Shown: positions 54,715 to 64,000 of the stretch, piece after piece
Layout: each line of letters opens with the position of its first letter
Numbering within the stretch: position 1 is the first letter of the stretch
From: Sandaracinus amylolyticus
GTDB taxonomy: Bacteria > Myxococcota_A > Polyangia > Polyangiales > Sandaracinaceae
DNA length: 64,000 nucleotides
Assembly (NCBI RefSeq): GCF_021631985.1
Contig: NZ_CP070225.1
Span: 10,690,066-10,754,065, forward strand
Reading direction: 5' to 3'
The notes under the pieces: generated by a model
Seen by the model: the letters and a program-made list of their open reading frames with translations, nothing else
Told to the model about the DNA's origin: nothing
Database searches by the model: none
Made by a program: the position numbers and the translations under genes

Positions 54715-56313
54715 ATGGCTCGTCGCTCGCGCTCGCTCGTCTCCGTCTCGCTCGTGCTCGGGCTCGCGTTCGCGCAGCCCGCGCTCGACGCATCGCGCGC
54801 GGAGGCCCAGCGCGTCGAAGTGCGCCCGCCGCGCCGCGGAGGCGGTGGGGGCGGTGGGGGCGGCGCGGTCGTGGTGACGCCCGAGGCGCCGCGTCGTGGT
54901 GGTGCGGTGGTGGTCACGCCGGAAGCGCCGCGTCGTGGTGGTGCGGTGGTGGTCACGCCGGAGGCGCCGCGTCGTGGCGGCGCGGTGGTGGTGACGCCGG
55001 AAGCGCCGCGTCGTGGTGGTGCGGTGGTGGTCGAGCCGCCGCGTCGTGGTGGTGCGGTGGTGGTCGAGCCGCCGCGTCGTGGTGGTGCGGTGGTCGTGAC
55101 GCCCGAGCCGCCGCGTCGTGGTGGTGCCGTGGTCGTCACGCCGCCGCAGCCGCCGCGTGGGGGCGTGGTCGTGGTCGAGCCGCCGCGTCGTGGTGGTGGC
55201 GTCGTGGTCGCGCGTCGTCCTCCGCCGGTGCGCGTCGTCGTTCCGCAGCCGCCGCGCCGCACGACGCGCTGGCGCCCGCCGACGAGCCCCGGTGAGATGT
55301 GGATCGAGGGCCACTGGGCCTGGGGCGGCGCGGACTGGCAGTGGGTCGACGGACATTGGGAGCTCCCGCCGCAGCCCGGCGCGATCTGGATCGCGCCCAC
55401 GACCGACGGCGGCGGATGGGTGCCCGGCTACTGGACGATGCCGAGCTATCCCGGGCCCGTCACCGGCGCGGTGCGGCCCTATCAGATCGGCGCGTACGTC
55501 TCGGGCCAGCTCAGCGCGAACGATCCGATGGACGCGGCCGGCGGCTACTACCACGACTACGCGCTCGCGATCTCGGCGGGCGAGACCGTGACGCTGCTCG
55601 CGGTCGCGGGGCCCTCCGATCAGTACGCCGGCCAGCGCCTCGGCGTCAGCCTGCAGCTCGTGTGGAACGGCGCGGTGATCGCGAGCGATCAGCCGATGCC
55701 GGGGTCGATGGACGCGCGCCTCGCGTTCACCGCCGGACAGGCCGGCGTGTACACGGTGCGCGTGCGCAGCCGCAGCGGCCCGTACACGACCGGCACGTAC
55801 GTGCTCGAGAGCGCGCCGGGCAACTGGATGCCCGAGGTGAACCCCTACGATCAGCTCTGGGGCGGAGGCGGCGTGGTGGTGCAGCCGCAGCCGCAGCCTC
55901 CGGTGCAGCCGGGATGGGGCGGCGTGGGCGGCCCCGGACAGGCGATCGCGATCTCGATCGGATCGCAGGTGAATTCGCTGCTCGAGCCCGGTGATCGGGT
56001 CGACGAGACCGGCGGTCAGTACGACGAGATCGTCGTGAACGCCGCGCCCGGCGAGACGTTCACCGTGGTCGCGCGCGGCAGCACGTCGCTCTCGGGTCGC
56101 AGCACGGTCGACGTGTTCCTCCGCGCGTTCTCCGACGGCATCGAGGTCGCGCAGGACGACGACTCCGCGGGCTCGCGCAACGCGCGCGTGATCGTCACCG
56201 CGCCGCGCAGCGGTCAGGTCGTGCTGCGCGTCGGCACGTGGCGCGGATCGATGGAGCGCATGGGCTACTACGAGCTCGTCGTGCTCCCCGGCGCACAGCC
56301 CTACGCGCAGTGA
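54715..56313 (+). CDS. Secreted low-complexity protein with YXWGXW repeats and two PPC-type domains
   Basis: The 532-residue product begins with a signal peptide (RSRSLVSVSLVLGLAFAQPAL...ASRAEA). Residues ~37-165 are about ten tandem copies of PRRGGAVVVTPEA or shorter forms, starting with a run of nine Gly. Next comes a Trp-rich segment (MWIEGHWAWGGADWQWVDGHW, WVPGYWTMP), the YXWGXW repeat. Two beta-sandwich domains of the pre-peptidase C-terminal type follow (~255-365 and ~400-530; ISAGETVTLLAVAG and AAPGETFTVVARGST). It is likely surface-exposed and binding rather than enzymatic. ATG 54715 is well placed after GGAGG. Its repeats make several long but false frames on the other strand. Confidence 0.82.
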   Translation: MARRSRSLVSVSLVLGLAFAQPALDASRAEAQRVEVRPPRRGGGGGGGGGAVVVTPEAPRRGGAVVVTPEAPRRGGAVVVTPEAPRRGGAVVVTPEAPRRGGAVVVEPPRRGGAVVVEPPRRGGAVVVTPEPPRRGGAVVVTPPQPPRGGVVVVEPPRRGGGVVVARRPPPVRVVVPQPPRRTTRWRPPTSPGEMWIEGHWAWGGADWQWVDGHWELPPQPGAIWIAPTTDGGGWVPGYWTMPSYPGPVTGAVRPYQIGAYVSGQLSANDPMDAAGGYYHDYALAISAGETVTLLAVAGPSDQYAGQRLGVSLQLVWNGAVIASDQPMPGSMDARLAFTAGQAGVYTVRVRSRSGPYTTGTYVLESAPGNWMPEVNPYDQLWGGGGVVVQPQPQPPVQPGWGGVGGPGQAIAISIGSQVNSLLEPGDRVDETGGQYDEIVVNAAPGETFTVVARGSTSLSGRSTVDVFLRAFSDGIEVAQDDDSAGSRNARVIVTAPRSGQVVLRVGTWRGSMERMGYYELVVLPGAQPYAQ

Positions 56314-56335
56314 CGAGTGAGGCGGCGCGCGGGAG

Positions 56336-58407
56336 CTACCGCGCGCCGCCGTGAGCGCCACGGAGATCGAACGTCCAGCGCGTGGTGTCGCGCGGGCGCA
56401 CGATCGAGGGCGCGTCGATCTCGCGCACCACGAAGCGCTCCTCGCGGCGCCGGCGCGCCTCGTCGTCGTCCTGGGGGAGCCCGTCGTATGCGCCGCCGCC
56501 GGGACGCCAGTCGTGCAGCGTCATCTCGAGCGCGCGCGCCGCGCCCTCGCGCGCCCAGCCGACGCGCAGCGGGACCTGCGCGGGAAGCCCCGGGTGCAGG
56601 CCGCGCGCCGGGATGAACGCGCGGTGCCGCACCCCGCGGAGCGCGGTGTGATCGTCGAGCGTGCGCAGCGCGATCGGGTGCTCGTTGACCACGACGTACG
56701 ACGACGCGCTCGCCTCGCCCTCGACGCGGATCTCGATGCGGCGCGCGCTCGCGTCGATCCATCGCGCAGCGTGCTGCTCCTGCGATCCCGCATCGCCGAT
56801 CAGCGGCCAGATCTCGAGGGCGCGGGTGATGGTCAAGCGCGATTGACCATCCTCGACGACGCCGATCACCCGCTCCGGCGCCGCGCGCAGCTCGTCCTCG
56901 AGGGTGTGCCCGAGGCCGAGGCCCGCATCGCGCAGCATCGCGAGCACCGCGTCGAGGTCACGCGCGAGGAGCGTCGGGAGCAGCCATCGATCGTGCAGCG
57001 CGTCGCCCCAGTCCGGCAGCGCGAGCGGGAGCTCGGTGCTCGCGAGGTACGCCACGAGTGCGCGCACCATCGCGCCCAGCGCGGCTGCGCGCTCCGGCGA
57101 TCGCGCCATGCGGAACGCGCGCAGCTCGACGAGGCCGAGCCGTCCGCGCTGCGGAAGGTCCGCGTTCCACAGCTTCTCGACGTTGATCTCGGCGCGGTGC
57201 GCGTTGCCCGTCACGTCGCGCAGGAAGGGCCCGAGCGTTCCCTGGAGCACGTCGCGATGGAGCGTCTGCTCCGACAGGCGCTCCATCGCGAACGCCAGCT
57301 CGACGAAGCTCGCGCGCACGTTCTCGTCGGCGCGCGGCGACTGGCTCCACGGACCGACGTTGTCGACCGCGAAGAGATACGAGAGCGAAGGGTGCGCGGC
57401 GCACAGCGCGACGAGGCGCGGCAGCAGCGCGGGCGCGACGAAGAAGGGGCTCTCGTCGGCGCTCGGACCGCCGATCGTGATCTGCCCGCCGCCGCCCGAG
57501 TCCGATGCCTCGCCGTCGTAGAAGAGCCGGCGTGGCGCGAGCCCGACCTCGCGCGCCGCGTCGTGCCACTCGCGCGCGTCGTCGGCGAACGCGCGTGCGC
57601 TCGCGTGCGGCGCCGCGTTCACCTCGATCACCGCGGGGTCCGGAGTGACCGTCGCGTGCGCGATGCGCGCGTCGACGGGCGGCGGATGTCCCGCGAGGAT
57701 CAGCGAGGGCAGCGCGATCGGCTCGAGGGCGCGCGCGAGGAGATCGAAGACGCGCTGGAGCTCGTCGACGCGCGCGATGCCCGGCAGCTCGAGGCGCACC
57801 GTCGCGCCGTCCTCCGCGGCCTCGACACGAAGACGGAAGAGCCACGTGCCCTCGCGCGCGAGCGCGTCGTCGAGGCCGCGATCGGGTGTCTTCACCTCGT
57901 GCGGCGAGGGCGCGAGGAGGCGCGCGTCGCTCGGCTCGAGCGCGCTGCCGTCGGCGCGCGCGACGATGCGCAGATCGTGCTCGCCCTCGAAGCACCCGAC
58001 CGACGCGCCCTGCGCCGCGAGCGCCTCCGCGATCGCATCACGCGCGCGCTCGCACGCCTCGCGCGCGTCGCGCTCCGCCATCACCGCCGCGCCGAGCAGC
58101 GGATCGCGTGGACCGCGCCACACGACCTCGCGATCGCGCCGTCCCCAGAGGCCGTACGACCAGCGCGGCACGTCCTCCGCGCCGTACTGCCGCCCGACCG
58201 ATCGCAGCACCACGCACCACGGCCTCCGCGCCGCGATGCGCGCGACCAAGGCGCGCGCCCGGGCCTCCTTCGTGGGCCCGAGCGCCGCGCCGTTCCACTC
58301 CGCGTCGAACGAGCTCGCGTCGGTGAACGTCGGCTCGCTGCCAATCCAGATCGCGCCTGCGAAGCGCGCTGCGACGGCGCGGTCGAGGGTGTCCAGCGCG
58401 TCGTCGA

Positions 58408-58411
<4 letters not shown>
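56336..58411 (-). CDS. Stand-alone DUF2126 protein, paralogue of the neighbouring transglutaminase's C-terminal half
   Basis: The 691-residue cytoplasmic product begins [20 protein letters not shown] and parallels residues ~300-1099 of the neighbour: [117 protein letters not shown] and [14 protein letters not shown]. These are the conserved blocks of DUF2126. The N-terminal transglutaminase is absent. ATGA overlap (58408-58411) with the full-length gene means the two are made together. A GCS2/ATP-grasp-like ligation role has been suspected for DUF2126, but function is unproven. Confidence 0.85.
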
Positions 58412-61707
<3,296 letters not shown>

Positions 61708-61800
61708 GGCGCGCTGATGATCGCCTCGCGGGCCCGCTTCGAAAAGAGAAACTCTCGATCGGGGGCGCGTTCTTGCGCTGCGGAAACGACAGAGAAACGA

Positions 61801-61830
61801 GGGGCCCGGATCGTGAACGACCCGGGCCCC
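61801..61830 (-). terminator. Strong hairpin terminator after the lipoprotein gene
   Basis: GGGGCCCGG (61801-61809) pairs perfectly with CCGGGCCCC (61822-61830), extended by TCG/CGA inside around a TGAA loop. In the minus direction it begins 11 bases after the stop at 61841 and is followed by TCGTTTCTCT, moderately U-rich. It fits a factor-independent terminator for the 61841-62407 gene and separates it from the transglutaminase unit. Confidence 0.75.
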
Positions 61831-61840
61831 ACCAGGAACG

Positions 61841-62407
61841 TCAGCAGCCCGGGTGGTTCTCGCGGAGCTCCTGCCAGAGCTCGTACGCGTCGGGCGTCGG
61901 CAGGTGCGACACGTCGATCCAGTCGATCAGCGCGAAGTCGAAGTTGCCGACGCGCGGCTGCTCGAGGACGTCGCGATCGACCGTGCCGAGGTCGACGGTG
62001 TCGTCGCCGGGGATGTAGACCGGGCCGTCGTCGCCGGGGGTCTGATCGACCTCGCCGATCGTCGGCGTGATCTGCTCGACGCGCTCGTACACGCGGTAGA
62101 GCGCGACGATGTCCGCGCGGGTGCGCGCGGCCTCGAGGCTGCCCTCGTAGCGCCGGAACGCGACCGCGACGCCGCCGTAGATCTCGACGTCGACGGGGAT
62201 CACGGTGCTCTCCTCGACACCGAGCTGCTCGAGCGTCTGGGGGCGCCACGAGGCCGCGATGTCGAGGAACAGGTCACTCCGCCCTTCGATCGTCGTCTCG
62301 TCGACGTACGCGAGATCGGCGCCGGTGCGCCCCGCGTCTCCGCTGCCGCTGCATCCGAGGAGCGCGAGCGCGGTGAGGGCTGTCCCGAACCATGTCGTCT
62401 TCTTCAT
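61841..62407 (-). CDS. Lipoprotein of unknown function
   Basis: The 188-residue product begins [19 protein letters not shown], a lipoprotein signal with Cys19, and has GGAGG 6 bases upstream of ATG. The mature part includes [40 protein letters not shown] and an acidic Gly/Pro segment ([19 protein letters not shown]), ending in Cys (ENHPGC). I recognise no family. It is monocistronic, bounded by a strong terminator downstream. The 222 bp upstream to 62629 hold only its promoter region. Confidence 0.75.
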   Translation of the reverse strand: MKKTTWFGTALTALALLGCSGSGDAGRTGADLAYVDETTIEGRSDLFLDIAASWRPQTLEQLGVEESTVIPVDVEIYGGVAVAFRRYEGSLEAARTRADIVALYRVYERVEQITPTIGEVDQTPGDDGPVYIPGDDTVDLGTVDRDVLEQPRVGNFDFALIDWIDVSHLPTPDAYELWQELRENHPGC

Positions 62408-62629
62408 TCCGTCCCTCCGTGTGCGTGTAGGGAACGACGCGACGTCGGGCCGACGACGGTGTCACGGGCCGCACGCCCCGTGCTCACCGACACATCACGA
62501 AGGCCGACGGATTCGTTTGAGCAGCAACGGTCGTGCCTCGCGAGGAGGCCCACATTCGGGGCGTTTTCGGGTGCGCCGAGCGCGTACGCCGTCATGGCGC
62601 TGACGGTGATCGTCCGTCTTCGGCGCAGC

Positions 62630-63769
62630 TCAGCCGCCGAACCCGACGCGGGCGCGCGTGCGTTCCTCGGGGATCGGGAACGGCGAGAGCGAGTGCGCGA
62701 GGCCCTGCATCGCGCGCTGCACCGTCCCGTAGTTCGATCCCGGATGCCAGAACAGGAATCCGTCCGAGCCACCGCGTCGCGCGCCGGTGATCTGGTTCGC
62801 GATGAAGCGCGGGCCCCAGTCCTCGGCCTCCTGCTCGAACGCCTGCAGGAAGGGCCGGATCACCGGGCGCGGCCCGAGCCGCTGCCGCATGCGCTGCACG
62901 CCGATCTGCACGAGACGGCGCGCGCGATCCTGGGTGCCGCGCTCCCAGTCGCGCATCGCGTTCAGGTAGAGCATCGGCGAGTACACGTCGACGACGTCGG
63001 TCCACAGCGAGAGGTCCTGTCCGAGCCCCGACGTGTCGCCCTCCCAGTACGCCTGGATGCCGAACACGTCGACGCCGATCGGGATGCGGATGGACTCGTC
63101 GAGGCGACCGAGGAACGCGTGCAGCATGTCGCGGCGACGCACGTCCGCTTGCTCGTGCGGGTAGTGCGCGTAGGGCACTCCGTCGTCGACCGGGAAGCGG
63201 ATGTAGTCGAGCTGGATCTCGTCGAAGCCGAGCGCCTCGGCCTCGCGCGCGACCGCGATCACGAGGTCGTGGTTGCGGCTGTCCCACGGGTCGAGCCACG
63301 CGCCGCCGGTGCCCCACGAGGTCCACACCCGCGTGCGGCCGCGACGGTGGGCGCGCACGTCCTGGATCGCGCGATCGGGCATGCGATGCGCGAGCACGGG
63401 ATCGTTGAAGCAGACGATGCGCGCGATCGCGACGATGCCGTTCTCGTGCAGCGTGCGCACGAGCGCGCGCACGTCGCCGTGGAGCCGCGTCTCCTGCTCC
63501 TGGAGCTCGGGGATCGCGGAGTCGTAGTTGACGCGACCGGTCGCGTCCTTGAGGTCGAGGACCGCGGCGTCCATCGCGGACGAGCGGACGATGCGCACGA
63601 CGCCGCGCGCGCCGTTCACGCGCACGTAGGGAGCGGTGATGTAGAGGCCACGGGCCTGCTGGATCCGCTCCGAGAGGTCGTCCTGCCGTGGCGCCTGCTG
63701 GGCACCCGCAGGGACGACGAGGGCGACGATGCAGAAGAGAGCGGCGGGGAGAGCGGCGAGTCGACGCAC
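62630..63769 (-). CDS. Secreted DUF4015 (glycoside-hydrolase-like) protein
   Basis: The GTG at 63769 yields a 379-residue protein with a clear signal peptide (RRLAALPAALFCIVALVVPAGA, then QQAPRQD). ARGLYITAPYVRVNGARGVV, AAVLDLKDATGRVNYDS, GIVAIARIVCFNDPVLA, DPWDSRNHDLVIAVAREAE, GFDEIQLDYIRFP and DVVDVYSPMLYLNAMRDW match the TIM-barrel family DUF4015, a putative glycosidase family; Asp/Glu of FDEIQLDYIRFP would be the catalytic region. It likely works on a cell-envelope or environmental polysaccharide. The start codon at 63871 in the same frame was rejected because it leaves the signal peptide internal. Divergent from the partial gene at 63870. Confidence 0.85.
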   Translation of the reverse strand: MRRLAALPAALFCIVALVVPAGAQQAPRQDDLSERIQQARGLYITAPYVRVNGARGVVRIVRSSAMDAAVLDLKDATGRVNYDSAIPELQEQETRLHGDVRALVRTLHENGIVAIARIVCFNDPVLAHRMPDRAIQDVRAHRRGRTRVWTSWGTGGAWLDPWDSRNHDLVIAVAREAEALGFDEIQLDYIRFPVDDGVPYAHYPHEQADVRRRDMLHAFLGRLDESIRIPIGVDVFGIQAYWEGDTSGLGQDLSLWTDVVDVYSPMLYLNAMRDWERGTQDRARRLVQIGVQRMRQRLGPRPVIRPFLQAFEQEAEDWGPRFIANQITGARRGGSDGFLFWHPGSNYGTVQRAMQGLAHSLSPFPIPEERTRARVGFGG

Positions 63770-63869
63770 GTAGCAATCGTGCCGTATGCGCCAGCGAGTT
63801 GCGAAGAAAAGGAACGAGACCGGAGCGCTCCTTCCGAGCGGGTGGGCAACGGGAGATAACGGATTCCGC

Positions 63870-64000
63870 ATGTGTGACTCGCTCGCCCTTCGCCGGGCTC
63901 GTCTGCTCTTCTCTTCGCTCGCCCTCCTGTCGCTGCTCGCGCTGCCTTCCGGCGCGTCGGCACAGACGATCGTCAACGGCGGCAACGTCATCAACCAGAC
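63870..64000 (+). CDS. N-terminus of a surface-protein paralogue, cut by window edge
   Basis: Only the first 43 codons are visible, starting MCDSLALRRARLLFSSLALL, with a signal peptide ending at GASA. The next residues, QTIVNGGNVINQT, match the beginning of the mature giant surface protein at 35583 ([13 protein letters not shown]). This makes it very likely that a second beta-helix, perhaps repeat-rich, protein begins here. The start codon overlaps, back-to-back, an ATG on the other strand, but that one is not the preferred start of the DUF4015 gene. Confidence 0.7.
   Translation, partial: MCDSLALRRARLLFSSLALLSLLALPSGASAQTIVNGGNVINQ

Noticed and set aside
53487..55400. Minus-strand frames rich in TTTAPPRRGG repeats opposite the YXWGXW gene
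   Set aside because: They are the reverse reading of the PRRGGAVVV repeat, and extend through MscS and HAD coding sequence in wrong frames.
63769..63871. ATG at 63871 as start of the DUF4015 gene
   Set aside because: It would add 34 residues before the signal peptide and overlap the start of the divergent gene. GTG 63769 is better.

Overview
The window is about 64 kb of very GC-rich DNA from a predator-type or soil-type Myxococcota genome. The closest fit I can suggest is a Sandaracinus-like member of the Polyangiales. The evidence is the strong G/C bias at third codon positions, many short lipoproteins, three proteins with a Cys + membrane helix + Arg tail (MYXO-CTERM), Cys-rich DUF4215 repeats, large hybrid kinases and a duplicated transglutaminase/DUF2126 locus. 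This taxonomic call is inference from gene style, not from a marker gene. I saw no rRNA, tRNA, CRISPR array, integrase or transposase.

Layout. 1-9.5 kb: the end of an unknown gene, an RCC1-repeat lipoprotein and a TonB-dependent receptor (minus strand), a degenerate ~21-bp repeat array, lipoproteins, a PAP2 phosphatase, a TPR protein and TcdA. 9.5-12.7 kb: a TatD nuclease bracketed by ~96-bp inverted repeats, adenosine deaminase, and a DHH-type protein whose motifs appear in permuted order. 12.8-22.4 kb: a four-PAS hybrid kinase, an HNH nuclease with a small partner, CoaX, two coupled unknown genes, a degenerate metalloprotease-like secreted protein, a subtilase and a deleted gene remnant. 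22.4-35.5 kb: poly(A) polymerase/CCA-type enzyme, a five-gene ABC export operon (MFP, two ATPases, two permeases), a kinase/sigma-54 activator pair, and a pseudo-receiver and GAF protein.

35.5-43.5 kb: a 1626-residue surface protein built of 924-bp tandem beta-helix units plus 18 DUF4215 repeats, a degenerate GGDEF protein and a site-2 protease gene carrying five +1 frameshifts. 43.6-53.7 kb: a lysine-rich putative regulator, a vWA-like lipoprotein, a receiver/thioredoxin-reductase-like fusion opposite an HSP90-family/TPR pair, a four-helix-bundle protein and an MscS-cNMP channel. 53.7-64 kb: a HAD phosphatase, a low-complexity YXWGXW protein, two overlapping DUF2126 genes (one with an active transglutaminase domain), a lipoprotein with a clear terminator, a DUF4015 glycosidase-like protein, and the first 131 bp of a second surface protein whose N-terminus resembles that of the 1626-residue one.

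The most interesting non-gene signals are two copies of a compact structured element (34676-34765 and 52023-52108) lying just after stop codons, the inverted repeats around tatD, and the repeat array at 4841-5140. Among genes, the permuted DHH protein, the five-times frameshifted site-2 protease and the stand-alone DUF2126 duplicate deserve a second look.
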